Below, piece by piece: positions 10,066-18,960 of a stretch of 64,000 nt of DNA (position 1 is the stretch's first letter; each line of letters opens with the position of its first letter). The position numbers were made by a program, and so were the translations under genes. Under the pieces are notes generated by a model. It was given only the letters and a program-made list of their open reading frames with translations, made no database searches and was not told the DNA's origin. Location: positions 88,565-152,564 of the forward strand of contig NZ_JACIFY010000019.1 of assembly GCF_014197615.1 (NCBI RefSeq), in the 5' to 3' direction. Origin of the DNA: Rhizobium esperanzae. Its GTDB lineage: Bacteria; Pseudomonadota; Alphaproteobacteria; Rhizobiales; Rhizobiaceae.

Positions 10066-11277
10066 CTATTTCTCCGCGAAGGACGCTTTGCCGATCGTCG
10101 CACGGTGGGCAATACGAAACAGGACGATTGCTGAATTCAGGCCGGCAAGCAGGAGCAAGACACAGAGCATCGCCTGAACGCCGGAGGAAACGATCAGATT
10201 GCCGGCGATCAGCGGGAAGCCGAAGACGCCGATGAAATAGGACAGCGAGAACAAGAGAAGCGATTGCGGCATAAGCCCCTTGGGCGCCTCATTTGCGGCC
10301 AGCCCATTGATGACGGAATAGGTCAGCCCATAGCCGAGGCCGAGCATCGCCGCGGCTCCGAGATAGGCCAGCTGACTGGACGTCACCACCAGGAACAGCA
10401 GGATGGATGCCAGCGTCAGGCTCGTCAGCACCAGAAGCGAATAGAATGGATCCTTCTTGACCACATATCCCGCCACGAACAGCCGGCTCAGGATGGCGGC
10501 GGACATGAAACCGATGAAGAACAGCGAATAGTCGAAGCCGTGTGCCTTGGCATAGCTCGTCTGAAAGCTGGAAAGCCCGCCGAAAATCGCGCCGCCGATT
10601 CCGACCATGGCGATGGAATAGATCGCCGGCGAAGCAATCACCTGACGGGCTGCGGCAAAGGAGATCTTGTTGACATGCGGCAAAATCTTGCCGGCATTGG
10701 TCAGCCGCAGATGCAGATAAAAGTAAAGCGCGCCGCCGGCGAGACTGGACAGGAACGCAAAGGCGAAGGCCGTCTCGATCGGCATGGACCAGCCGGTGGC
10801 AATTCGGCCAATGATCGGTCCGGCGCCGATGCCCGACATCATCGATCCCGATAGCAGGGCAAAGAACCGAATCCGATGCTCGGGTTCGGTGATCGCCGCG
10901 ACCAGGATGGGCCCAAGCGCGTAAAAGGTGCCCCAGCCGATGCCGAGAACGAAACCGACAGTCATCAGGCTCAGCCCGGCTGCGGGGACGATGGCGAATC
11001 CCAGTCCGGATGCCGCCAGAAACAGCCCGGAAAGCGCCACCGCTCGGGCCGAGCCGATGGCATCGGCGATGTGGCCGGACAGGATGACCAGAATGACGGT
11101 GCTGACCGTCGCCGCCGAGATGATCAGGCCGGCGAGCGCCTCGTTGCCGCCCCGCTGCCCGACCAGCACCGGGATCAGAAAAGTCACGCCATAGGCGATC
11201 GAAAGAAGAAATCCTCCGATGCACAAAACGGCAAATTCGCCGCCATCGACCTTCGTTCGCACAGCCGTATCACTCAT
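10066..11277 (-). CDS. MFS transporter
   Basis: 403-residue inner-membrane protein with about twelve hydrophobic segments and a cytoplasmic loop near residue 200 dividing two halves. The first half carries a weak motif-A-like loop (SGHIADAIGSARAVAL, after the second membrane segment). Such proteins are usually proton-coupled efflux or uptake carriers; the substrate is not evident. GGAG lies near -10 on the minus strand. It is convergent with the SDR gene and has no obvious operon partner. Confidence 0.85.
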   Translation of the reverse strand: MSDTAVRTKVDGGEFAVLCIGGFLLSIAYGVTFLIPVLVGQRGGNEALAGLIISAATVSTVILVILSGHIADAIGSARAVALSGLFLAASGLGFAIVPAAGLSLMTVGFVLGIGWGTFYALGPILVAAITEPEHRIRFFALLSGSMMSGIGAGPIIGRIATGWSMPIETAFAFAFLSSLAGGALYFYLHLRLTNAGKILPHVNKISFAAARQVIASPAIYSIAMVGIGGAIFGGLSSFQTSYAKAHGFDYSLFFIGFMSAAILSRLFVAGYVVKKDPFYSLLVLTSLTLASILLFLVVTSSQLAYLGAAAMLGLGYGLTYSVINGLAANEAPKGLMPQSLLLFSLSYFIGVFGFPLIAGNLIVSSGVQAMLCVLLLLAGLNSAIVLFRIAHRATIGKASFAEK

Positions 11278-11758
11278 GTCTCCACGCCCCTCGCAGAAAG
11301 CTCATCCGTCGAGGCAATGGAGATCACGTTTGCATTTGACGAACAAGCCGTTTTTATGATTTCCGTAAACCATTGAAAACACGAATATCCGTAGAGATAT
11401 GTTGTTGTTTATACAACATCCTCAACGCCCGCCTCGCTCTGCCCCGACCGATGGTCCTGCAAGCTCGCTCCGTCACGTCCGCAAAGCGCGCGACCGGACG
11501 AACCGTCGCCGACCACGGAATTCTGAGGCCAACGACACGCGCAAAGAGGGAAAAAAATTTGGTCCGCTCGGCAAGAGAGGCTTCGTGACCGGCCGATGGC
11601 CGCCAGTCCCTGTTCTCCGAGGGCGGCGACGTATCGAAGCTTAGCATCGGATGTCGAACTTCCTGTGCAGAATCCGTCCGCCCTCGCCTGAAGACTTGTA
11701 TCTTGCCTTGGTTTATGCAATCTGTGGATGAATATTGCCGAGTTGAATCGGATATCGG
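11278..11758. other. Intergenic region without a convincing gene
   Basis: About 480 bases. The open frames here have unnatural composition and no ribosome-binding site. The only structure noted is an inverted repeat, ATGTTGT / ACAACAT, at 11399-11419 with a 7-nt spacer, which could be an operator for a nearby gene. Confidence 0.5.
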
Positions 11759-12034
11759 GTGGACAAAAAGTTGGTGAGTGTACCCTGGATCTGGAAATTG
11801 GGAGCCTTCGCCGCTGCTTGCGTCGCAATCCCGCTTCTGGGACGAATTGACTGGGAAGCCCTTGTGCTAGAACACCAAACCCTCGTTACCGGTGTCCTTA
11901 CCGTCATAGCCGCGCTTGGCATGATCGTGCAAATTCGCGTCAGCGATCACAGGAATGACAAGCGGCCCGAGGGTTTCATGCTGAGGACTCCGACCGCTCA
12001 AACCCGCCGCCGAGACGACGAAGAAGATTATTAA
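11759..12034 (+). CDS. Small membrane protein, hypothetical
   Basis: 91 residues from a GTG start. Two hydrophobic segments (about residues 13-27 and 42-58) are followed by a charged Arg/Asp-rich tail ending RRRDDEEDY, so it is probably an inner-membrane hairpin with a cytoplasmic tail. I do not recognise a family. The ribosome-binding site is weak, and the evidence for coding is the membrane pattern and a stop eight bases before an intergenic repeat. Confidence 0.5.
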   Translation: MDKKLVSVPWIWKLGAFAAACVAIPLLGRIDWEALVLEHQTLVTGVLTVIAALGMIVQIRVSDHRNDKRPEGFMLRTPTAQTRRRDDEEDY

Positions 12035-12041
12035 GCCGCGC

Positions 12042-12138
12042 TAAAGCGCGTCGTGATCGGTCAGATGCGCTCTTCTCGCTTCAGCTCTTGTTTTTTAGCC
12101 TGTCAAAACCGCTGCACACTTTGCGCGACATGCTTTAG
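12042..12138. repeat. Rhizobial intergenic palindromic element (TAAAGCGCGTCG type), copy 1
   Basis: About 97 bp, begins taaagcgcgtcg and ends gcgcgacatgcttta. It shares the same termini and internal gttttttagcc...aaaaccgctgcacactt with the copy at 51523-51627. Elements of this kind (RIME-like) are scattered between genes in Rhizobium. On the minus strand its terminal TAA is the stop codon of the diguanylate cyclase gene. Confidence 0.75.
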
Positions 12139-13406
12139 CTAAGTTTCGTCACACCGGAACGGCCGACGACGCAGTTGCGGCCGCTCTTCTTTGCCGCATA
12201 GAGCCTGCCGTCGGCAGCCGTCAGCACGGCGGTAAAATCGGCGCCGTCCTCGTCGGCAGTGGCGACGCCGATGCTGACCGTGACCGGCCTGTCATCCGGC
12301 GTCCTGACGCTGGTCTCGATCGTCCAGCGCAAGCGCTCGGCAAGCAGCAGACCCTCCTCGTGGTCGGTGCCCGGACAGACGGCCACGAATTCCTCGCCGC
12401 CGAAGCGGAAGACGCGGTCGCTCGAGCGCAATGTCGTGCCCAAACGGGCGGCGATCGCCTTCAGCACCTCGTCGCCCTGAAGATGACCGTAGCCGTCATT
12501 GACATCCTTGAAGTGATCGGCGTCGAGAATGAGGATGGTGGTGAACAGTCCCTGCCTCAGCGCTTCACTCAGCATCAAAGGCGCTTCCAGCTCCATGCGC
12601 GTGCGATCATAGACACCGGTCAGCATATCGCGGCCGGTGCGCTCCAGAAGATCGTTGTAGCGCTCACGGAATGTCAGGTCACCGAAGACGTCGCTGATCG
12701 AGCGTGCCGATATGGGCGCCCCGGTCCGGCGGATACGATATTCATAGATTGCGAACATCACGGCATAGAGACAGACGGCAAGCATTTTCGCCTTCCATCC
12801 GGCCCAGAATGCCGCAACCGGCACATCCAGGAAATAATGCAGCGCGGCGAAGAAGCCGATCTGGTCGAACGTCAGCAGCACGAATCCCGAAATCAGGAAA
12901 CGCAGGACGACGCGCCGGCGGAAGAAATCGCCGAGCTTTTCGTAAAGCAGGATGATGCCGAGCGAATCGACATAGAGCAGCGCCGTGCCCCAGACCATCA
13001 GCCAGCCCATCTCCTTGAGAAAATCGACGTCTGGCGTGTGGTCGGCCGACATCTGCAGCGGAAGGTGCAACTGCAGCACCCAGGCGATGCCGACCGTGAG
13101 CAGGTTGCCGAGGAACAGGCCATAGATCGGCTGGCGCACCGTCGCGGCATCCTCCTGCAGGTAAAGCATCAGGATCATCATCAGCTTGCCGGAGAAGAAG
13201 ACGGATGAACCCGGCGATACATCCCCAAACGGCAGCGAGACATAGAAGACCGCCGCCAGATAGGTCTCCATGAAATGCATGACGCCGAGCGCGGTCAGGA
13301 AAACCCCGAGGCCGAGCCGATGACGGAAATGCAGAAGCGTCACCATCAGCGCGAAATAGGCGACGGCTTCGACGGCAAAGAGAACGAGGTTGAGCGTCTC
13401 CATCAC
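12135..13406 (-). CDS. Membrane-bound diguanylate cyclase (GGDEF)
   Basis: 423-residue inner-membrane enzyme predicted to make cyclic di-GMP from two GTP. Residues 1-220 hold about seven hydrophobic segments, possibly a ligand-sensing membrane domain. The C-terminal GGDEF domain (about 255-420) has an intact active-site GGEEF and the inhibitory I-site RSSD five residues ahead of it, so product feedback is likely. The stop codon is supplied by the end of an intergenic repeat. No partner gene is adjacent. It adds to the PilZ and EAL proteins in this window. Confidence 0.93.
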   Translation of the reverse strand: MMETLNLVLFAVEAVAYFALMVTLLHFRHRLGLGVFLTALGVMHFMETYLAAVFYVSLPFGDVSPGSSVFFSGKLMMILMLYLQEDAATVRQPIYGLFLGNLLTVGIAWVLQLHLPLQMSADHTPDVDFLKEMGWLMVWGTALLYVDSLGIILLYEKLGDFFRRRVVLRFLISGFVLLTFDQIGFFAALHYFLDVPVAAFWAGWKAKMLAVCLYAVMFAIYEYRIRRTGAPISARSISDVFGDLTFRERYNDLLERTGRDMLTGVYDRTRMELEAPLMLSEALRQGLFTTILILDADHFKDVNDGYGHLQGDEVLKAIAARLGTTLRSSDRVFRFGGEEFVAVCPGTDHEEGLLLAERLRWTIETSVRTPDDRPVTVSIGVATADEDGADFTAVLTAADGRLYAAKKSGRNCVVGRSGVTKLS

Positions 13407-13647
13407 GGCAGCTCAGCGAAGGATGTCCGCCCCCGGTATTCTGCCGGCGCGGCTATGCCTTTGGTCGATCGTCCGAAAAAGTCAAACACGAGAGTGTCCC
13501 GCAAATCCTGCAGGCGATACCTTTCACTCCAATCCTTTAAGATTGCGTGAGCGAAATCCCGGTCACTCTCGATGCACCCGGGTCACAGGATTGAAAAACA
13601 AGAATAATCGTGGCCGGCATCAAGTGCTGACCCGGCGGATCTCGATT

Positions 13648-13974
13648 TCAGACCTGACGAAGCTTCTCGCCGTCACCGAAGAGTGACGGACCATGCTGAT
13701 CGATGATCTGCTGTGCCTTGCGCACCGTGCATTCGAGCGCATCGTCGGACGAGGAAAACAGATCGGCGCGAATGAAATTGCGCACCAGAACCTCGTCGCC
13801 GACCTTCTTTTCGATGCGGCCGGCAAGGCGATATTGGCTGCCTTCTTTACGAGGCTCCGCATAGATCGTGCAATCGCCGTAAAGCTGCGGCTCGCCGGAG
13901 GGACCTGCCGCTTCCGCGGCGGGTTTGCCGCCGCCGGAGAACATCGAAAAGAGATTTGAGATGAACGAAGCCAT
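13648..13974 (-). CDS. HlyU-family protein
   Basis: 108 residues matching the HlyU family: GDCTIYAEPRKEGSQYRLAGRI followed by the VRNFIRADLFSSSDDA block, a pattern widely conserved in alphaproteobacteria. HlyU of Vibrio is a transcriptional activator of hemolysin, but this is a different use of the name and the role of the rhizobial protein is unknown. The first 30 residues are Gly/Ala-rich and probably flexible. It stands 37 bases downstream of threonine deaminase on the same strand, so the two may be cotranscribed. Confidence 0.75.
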   Translation of the reverse strand: MASFISNLFSMFSGGGKPAAEAAGPSGEPQLYGDCTIYAEPRKEGSQYRLAGRIEKKVGDEVLVRNFIRADLFSSSDDALECTVRKAQQIIDQHGPSLFGDGEKLRQV

Positions 13975-14011
13975 GTTCCGCCTTTAGCACGATGGTGCTG
14001 TTATCGCCAAG

Positions 14012-15262
14012 TCAAATGATCAGGTTGGCGAGGATCTCGTTTTCGGTGATATCCTCGTAACCCATACCGGCAGCTTCGAAATTTCCGATCAACCGGGCGA
14101 AATTCTCCGGCGCCTTGGTTTCGATACCGATCAGGATCGAGCCGAAGTTGCGCGCCGATTTCTTCAGATATTCGAAGCGGGCGATATCGTCGTCGGGTCC
14201 GAGCAGATTGAGGAAATCCCGGAGCGCCCCAGGGCGCTGGGCAAGCCGCAGGATGAAGTATTTCTTCAGCCCTGCGTAACGCATGGCTCTTTCCTTTACG
14301 TCAGGCAGGCGCTCGAAATCGAAATTGCCGCCGGAAACCACGGCGACAATGGTCTTGCCGCGGATCGCCTGTCTATCCATCGCGGCGATCGCCGTCAGCG
14401 ACAGGGCGCCGGCCGGCTCGAGCACGACGCCTTCGACGTTCAGCATCTCCTGGATGGTGACGCAGATGGCATTCTCCGGCATCAGATGCACCTGTTCGGC
14501 CGGAAAATCGCAAAGAGCCGCAAAATTCAGGTCGCCGATGCGGGCGACGGCGGCGCCGTCGACGAAATTGTCGACCTTGGCAAGCGTCGTCACCCTGCCC
14601 GCCTCGATGCTGCGCCTGAGACTCGGCGCGCCAGCCGGCTCGGTGAAGACGAAGGCCGATTTCGGCACGGTGCCGTCGAGATAACCGGTAATGCCGGCGG
14701 CAAGTCCGCCGCCGCCGACCGGCAGGACGACCAAGTCTGGCACCGTTCCTTCCGGCAGTTGCTGCATGATTTCGGCAGCGACGGTCGCCTGGCCCTCGAT
14801 GATGTCGGCGTGATCGAAGGGCGGCACCATGACGCCGCCGATTGCCTCGACATGGTCGCGCGCGGCCTGGTAGCACTGGTCGAAGAAGTCGCCGAAAAGG
14901 CGGATGGTGATGAATTCAGCGCCGAACATGCGGGTCTTGTCGATCTTCTGCTGCGGCGTCGTCACCGGCATGAAGACGACGCCCGGCACGCCGAAATGGC
15001 GGCAGACGAAGGCAAAGCCCTGGGCGTGATTGCCGGCCGAGGCGCAGACGAAGGTCTTGCCGGCGGCGCCCTGACCGATCGCCTTGCGGAAGAAATTGAA
15101 GGCGCCGCGGATCTTGTAGGAGCGCACCGGCGACAGATCTTCGCGCTTCAGCCAGATATCGGCGCCGTAGCGCGCCGAGAGATGATCGTTCAGCTGCAGC
15201 GGCGTTGCCGGAAAGAGGCTGCGCATCGCCTCTTCGGCGTTTTCGACATCAAGTTTCGTCAC
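14012..15262 (-). CDS. ilvA: Threonine ammonia-lyase (threonine deaminase)
   Basis: PLP enzyme of 416 residues that converts L-threonine to 2-oxobutanoate and ammonia, the first step to isoleucine. The PLP lysine is K49 in RSYKIRGA; the glycine-rich phosphate loop is VGGGGL near residue 190. A C-terminal ACT-like regulatory domain (about residues 325-400, beginning YFILRLAQRPGALRDFL) indicates the short biosynthetic type with one ACT-like unit, so effector binding by isoleucine or valine is possible. A serine/threonine dehydratase of catabolic type would normally lack this tail. Confidence 0.92.
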   Translation of the reverse strand: MTKLDVENAEEAMRSLFPATPLQLNDHLSARYGADIWLKREDLSPVRSYKIRGAFNFFRKAIGQGAAGKTFVCASAGNHAQGFAFVCRHFGVPGVVFMPVTTPQQKIDKTRMFGAEFITIRLFGDFFDQCYQAARDHVEAIGGVMVPPFDHADIIEGQATVAAEIMQQLPEGTVPDLVVLPVGGGGLAAGITGYLDGTVPKSAFVFTEPAGAPSLRRSIEAGRVTTLAKVDNFVDGAAVARIGDLNFAALCDFPAEQVHLMPENAICVTIQEMLNVEGVVLEPAGALSLTAIAAMDRQAIRGKTIVAVVSGGNFDFERLPDVKERAMRYAGLKKYFILRLAQRPGALRDFLNLLGPDDDIARFEYLKKSARNFGSILIGIETKAPENFARLIGNFEAAGMGYEDITENEILANLII

Positions 15263-15365
15263 GGGCGTGATCCATTCTCATGATTACAGCGCCGCTATGG
15301 CACAGGCCGGCCGGCAAAAGAAAGCCTGCTTCGGCCATTTCCGGTTCGCCGCCGACCCTGTTTGC

Positions 15366-15494
15366 TAGAGCGGTTCAGGTTTTCACGGAAGCGCTGAACC
15401 GCTCTAATTTTTTGTTGTTACGCAATTCCCGGCAAAAGCGCTTCGCGCTTTGCCTGGGAAAACCGCTTCGCACTTTTCCTGGAATTGCTCTAAA
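15366..15494. repeat. Rhizobial intergenic palindromic element, second family
   Basis: About 129 bp between ilvA and the VanZ-like gene. It opens with a 13-bp perfect inverted repeat, tagagcggttcag / ctgaaccgctcta (15366-15406), then has an attttttgttgtta segment and two related blocks with caaaagcgcttcgcgc and aaaaccgcttcgcac, ending gaattgctctaaa. The mosaic layout is like that of the TAAAGCGC elements, but the sequence differs. Copy number needs genome comparison. Confidence 0.65.
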
Positions 15495-15577
15495 GGCTCT
15501 CTTAAGCCAACCGCAAAATTGGCGGCACATGAACTGATTTTAACTGTCAATGAAAATGTCAGCCATTATATGAAGCA

Positions 15578-15952
15578 ATGATGATCATCAAATACGCAAG
15601 ACCGCTCGCCTGGCTGCTGCTCACCTTCATCCTCTTCGTCACGGTTTCGCCGATCGGGCTGAGGCCGGAAACGGTCACGACGGTCGATACCGACCGCGCT
15701 GGCGCCTATGTTCTACTCGGCCTCGCCTTTGCGCTCGCCTATCCGAAACAGTGGAAACTGGTGGCCATGCTGCTGATCGCCGGCTCGGTGGCCATCGAAT
15801 ATTTGCAGTATTTTGCGCCGACACGTCATCCGCGCCTGCATGATGCCGGCGTCAAGGCCGTAGGCGCCGCCCTCGGACTGCTGGCCGGCTGGGTGATCAA
15901 CAGGTGGCGCGAGAGCAAGGCGCCAAGCACCGTTCCTTTCGCAGAACGCTGA
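15578..15952 (+). CDS. VanZ-like membrane protein
   Basis: 124-residue inner-membrane protein with three or four hydrophobic segments and the VanZ-like feature of an acidic residue next to an aromatic in a membrane segment (IEYLQYFAPTRHPRLHDAGVKAVGAALG). VanZ proteins are linked to glycopeptide tolerance, but rhizobial homologues are of unknown function. It begins at the first of two ATG codons. It follows an intergenic palindromic element and is convergent with a 43-codon frame. Confidence 0.7.
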   Translation: MMIIKYARPLAWLLLTFILFVTVSPIGLRPETVTTVDTDRAGAYVLLGLAFALAYPKQWKLVAMLLIAGSVAIEYLQYFAPTRHPRLHDAGVKAVGAALGLLAGWVINRWRESKAPSTVPFAER

Positions 15953-15965
15953 TTATTCCTTCAGG

Positions 15966-16097
15966 TCAGAAACCACGCAACTGCACGGCCCAGAAGAACA
16001 GAGGTATCGCGGCCAGCGCTGTTCCAAGAACAAGCGCGACACTGGTCTTGAAGATCCGGATGCGCCGAACCTTCGCCCCACTCCAATCGTAAACCAT
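15966..16097 (-). CDS. Small single-span membrane protein (43 aa)
   Basis: A 43-codon frame on the minus strand from ATG 16097, preceded by GGGAG at a good distance. The product has a basic N-terminal part (KVRRIRIFK), then one hydrophobic helix (about residues 19-38) and a short RGF tail, so it would sit in the inner membrane with its N-terminus inside. I do not recognise it. Similar tiny membrane proteins are common in rhizobia and often go unannotated. Confidence 0.5.
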   Translation of the reverse strand: MVYDWSGAKVRRIRIFKTSVALVLGTALAAIPLFFWAVQLRGF

Positions 16098-16226
16098 CGT
16101 CTTACTCCCACAAGACAACACTTACTCAACCGCCGCGGCGCAATCCTTGCACCAAAAATGTCATTGTCAATCAATAACGCGCTTTTACACACAATATACA
16201 GCATATTCAAACAGGAATATGAAGGA

Positions 16227-16344
16227 TGGAGCGGGCGAACGGTATCGAACCCCGTGTCACCAGGCCGATAGATTATCGCCGAGAGCCCGGTACATTTGAG
16301 CGGCACCGAGAAACGACTGTGATCATATCAATGCAGCGCCCGCT
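16227..16344 (-). pseudogene. Decayed tRNA-Gly-like sequence with encoded CCA
   Basis: On the minus strand this stretch starts AGCGGGCG and ends CGCCCGCTCCA, an 8-bp acceptor-like stem with discriminator U and an encoded CCA, as in tRNA-Gly. It contains GACACGGGGTTCGATACCGT, one insertion and one deletion away from a normal T arm, and a D-arm-like GCTCAAATG. The anticodon loop would be TAATCTA with no U33, and 28 extra bases separate the acceptor strand from the D arm. It is therefore a broken tRNA or a tRNA-like RNA, not a working tRNA. The tRNA-Gly origin is inferred from the 3' part only. Confidence 0.5.
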
Positions 16345-16417
16345 TGACGCGCGACGGCGAGCAGGTCGCTTCCCCCCGCTCGCCGTCGCCTCGCTATAAC
16401 ACCGCAATCATCCACGA

Positions 16418-16636
16418 TTAGCCGTCATAATGACCCGAGAATGCCGCCTCGGCCGACTGAACGGTGACAGCCACGTTCACGCCCTTTGTCACCGTCGCAC
16501 CGGTGGCGCGAAGATCGGTGACCGCTTTCAGGCCGCCCGCCTTGGGGGCCGGCAGCGGCAATACGGTGCCGGCGTCCAGATCAGCGACCCAGAGCCCGTC
16601 TTGACCTTCAACACTAATAACAACAACTGTAGCCAT
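16418..16636 (-). CDS. 72-aa hypothetical protein downstream of SARP-like regulator
   Basis: Small protein with an N-terminal beta-rich stretch (TVVVISVEGQDGLWVADLDAGTV) and no signal peptide, membrane helix or cysteine. AAGGGAAAG precedes the ATG. It begins 26 bases after the stop of the large regulator on the same strand, so the two are very probably cotranscribed. I do not recognise a family. It could be the substrate, modulator or output of the regulator; nothing in the sequence decides this. Confidence 0.65.
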   Translation of the reverse strand: MATVVVISVEGQDGLWVADLDAGTVLPLPAPKAGGLKAVTDLRATGATVTKGVNVAVTVQSAEAAFSGHYDG

Positions 16637-16662
16637 GTCTTTCCCTTTCTAACGATTGATGT

Positions 16663-18594
16663 TTAAAATCCAGCTTTCTTCAGGCCTTCACGATAAAGAT
16701 CTTTATGCCACTGCTCTTTACTTGGAACTGCAGACAACCACTTGTCCACATCGAAGTCCGGATTGCCTTCACGAAACCTTCTGACGAAGATCCGCGCCTT
16801 GTCCGGATGGCCTAACATGGCCCAATTTGCAGCAGACAGTCTGTCGGCCAAATTGGGATCGGCCATCTGCCCGATATAGTCCAGCGAAGCTTCGAATTCG
16901 CCGAGGGCATAGTTTGCTCCCGCAGCCGTCCAGAAATAAGTGTCGGGACCGAGCGGGTTCAGCTCAATTGCCCGCTCGATCTTTCGCAGGGCCATGGCGG
17001 GGAGCGAACAATGAACCAAGGTGTCGGCATAATCGGCGATCACGTCGGCATAGTGGGGCGCAAGGCTTTCGGCCACTTCCATTGCTTCGGCGCTTTCATC
17101 GAACGCACCCTGCAACAGTTTGGCGACACCGCGCTCGCGATAGCCGTCGGCGAAATCCGAGCGCATGTCGGTGGCCTGCTTGGCAAACGTCTCCGCCAGT
17201 TGCAAAAGATCGATATCGCCCCGGGCCGTCAACAACCATTCCTTGGAGTAGGTCCGCGCCATCGAACTCAGCGCCGGCGCGAAATCGGGGCTTTCGCCGA
17301 GCGCGGCTTTCATTTCCTTGCGGGCGCGCCGCAGGTTCGGAAGTGTGAGGCGCGCCAGGTGCCGCCGGCCGACAAGATATCGGTGGTAAGCGGCCGGGTT
17401 CAGATCTTCGCGCAACGCCTCATGGCGCTCGATTTCGCCGGAGACGGAGAGAGCGATCTGCCGGGCAACCACTCTTCTGTCTCTGGCGAGATCCATACGA
17501 TCGAGGCTGAACCTTTCGGCCCAGACAATTTGATTCTGATCGAAAAAGATCAGCTGGGCGAACAGGGTCACTTCATCGCCGGAATTGCTGATCCGGGTGT
17601 CGAGGATATAGTTGACGCGATGCCGTTCGAAGAAGGCCTTCTGCGTCTCCACATGGTGACCGATTTGAACCGCCGAATACGGGGCTATGACCTCCAGGCT
17701 GTTGAAGACGCAAAATCCGATCGTGATATCCTCCACCAAGGATGCGGCGAGAAAACCGGCTTGGGGGCGAACGGATTGATTCCTCGGGGGAAGCAGCACC
17801 AGGCGGGGTATGGCAATCCGGATATCCTCGGGCTCAAGCGGGAGAGCCGCCTCGCGTTTCGCCTTTGACGACCCGGAGGCCGGACTGAGGGGTTTTGCGC
17901 CACCGGCATCGGCTGCGCTGCCCGCGGCGATGCCTCTCAAACTCGAATTGCGCCGTTGTTCAAAATAGCTCCGAACGGATTCGACTTCCTCTTCCGCCTT
18001 GAAGATCCCGATCAGCAATTGCAGCGTTTCCGGATCCTTCGGCTCGGTCCGAAACAGGATAACCGCGGCCTTCCTCAGAAGGTCGGATTCCTTTTGCGAC
18101 TGGGCCAATCGCGACGCTGTTCTCAAAGTATTGGCGAGAAGCTCGACATGGTAATTTTCGCGCTCGGCGAGCCAGCGATGAAACTGACGGCTATGGCTTT
18201 GAACCGCTCCCAGAAAGGGCAGGTTCAGCAGCTTCACCAACTGTTTCAGCCGGGAGAACGGCTCGACCCCGTCCTCCTCGTCGGACAGCAGAATGTCGGA
18301 AGACAGAGAACCCCGCTCAAGAGTGAGCATGTTGCCCTGCGACGAGAGGATGTCGACCCCGAGATCGATCTGACGGGCCTTCATTCTCGAAATGACCTTG
18401 CGCAAAGTCGACAGTGCAACGTCCCTGTCGGCTTCTCCCCACAGAAAACGAGCCAGCGTCGTTCGATCCGCCGATCCCTGATCGGTTGTGAACAAATAGG
18501 CAAGCAGCAAGAGGCCTTTCTCGGGAAACGCGACATCGTTCCCGTCCTCGTCGACGAGCTGCAATCTACCGAAGGTCTTCAGAACAAAAACCAT
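16663..18594 (-). CDS. SARP-like transcriptional regulator with TPR repeats
   Basis: 643-residue cytosolic protein. Residues 1-90 form a winged helix of the OmpR/SARP type (FGRLQLVDEDG...LLAYLFTT...ALSTLRKVISRMK). A helical region resembling a bacterial transcriptional activation domain follows to about 220. A TolB-N-like segment near residue 300 (AASLVEDITIGFCVFNSLEVIAPYS) is as found in adenylate-cyclase-associated and CadC-like regulators. TPR-like repeats then run to the C-terminus. There is no receiver domain or membrane span, so the signal is probably a protein or small molecule bound by the TPR part. It leads an operon with the 72-aa gene. Confidence 0.8.
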   Translation of the reverse strand: MVFVLKTFGRLQLVDEDGNDVAFPEKGLLLLAYLFTTDQGSADRTTLARFLWGEADRDVALSTLRKVISRMKARQIDLGVDILSSQGNMLTLERGSLSSDILLSDEEDGVEPFSRLKQLVKLLNLPFLGAVQSHSRQFHRWLAERENYHVELLANTLRTASRLAQSQKESDLLRKAAVILFRTEPKDPETLQLLIGIFKAEEEVESVRSYFEQRRNSSLRGIAAGSAADAGGAKPLSPASGSSKAKREAALPLEPEDIRIAIPRLVLLPPRNQSVRPQAGFLAASLVEDITIGFCVFNSLEVIAPYSAVQIGHHVETQKAFFERHRVNYILDTRISNSGDEVTLFAQLIFFDQNQIVWAERFSLDRMDLARDRRVVARQIALSVSGEIERHEALREDLNPAAYHRYLVGRRHLARLTLPNLRRARKEMKAALGESPDFAPALSSMARTYSKEWLLTARGDIDLLQLAETFAKQATDMRSDFADGYRERGVAKLLQGAFDESAEAMEVAESLAPHYADVIADYADTLVHCSLPAMALRKIERAIELNPLGPDTYFWTAAGANYALGEFEASLDYIGQMADPNLADRLSAANWAMLGHPDKARIFVRRFREGNPDFDVDKWLSAVPSKEQWHKDLYREGLKKAGF

Positions 18595-18960
18595 TTGCCC
18601 TTTAAGCCACCATACGTGCCGGCGTTTTCATGAGAAGTGAAGCGCACGTATTGTAATAGTAGAAATCACAAACACTACGCTTGCCGGCACTTTGTCCCAA
18701 CGTTCCCCCCATTCAGCAAGCTTGTGTGCCCCAGGAGTTTGTTAGGATTTCCACATCAACTTGCATGAAATATTTTTCGCAATCAAACTATCCTGACCTT
18801 GCGTGGCAACAATGTCAATTTGCAACTGCGTGATGCGCATTCGCTTTCTGAAACGGTGGCCAGGCGCGACGGGACCCTCCAAACTTTGCAGCGGAATCGC
18901 ACCACAACCCCTGAATATCGGTTGAGAATACCGTCTCTGTTTGTTAGCAGGAAGAACCAC
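18595..18960. other. Intergenic region between the SARP-like regulator and tRNA-Leu
   Basis: About 365 bases with no supportable gene. It must hold the divergent promoters of the minus-strand regulator and of the tRNA. The AT-rich part around 18640-18690 is the likeliest place for the regulator promoter, but no clear operator was seen. Confidence 0.4.
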
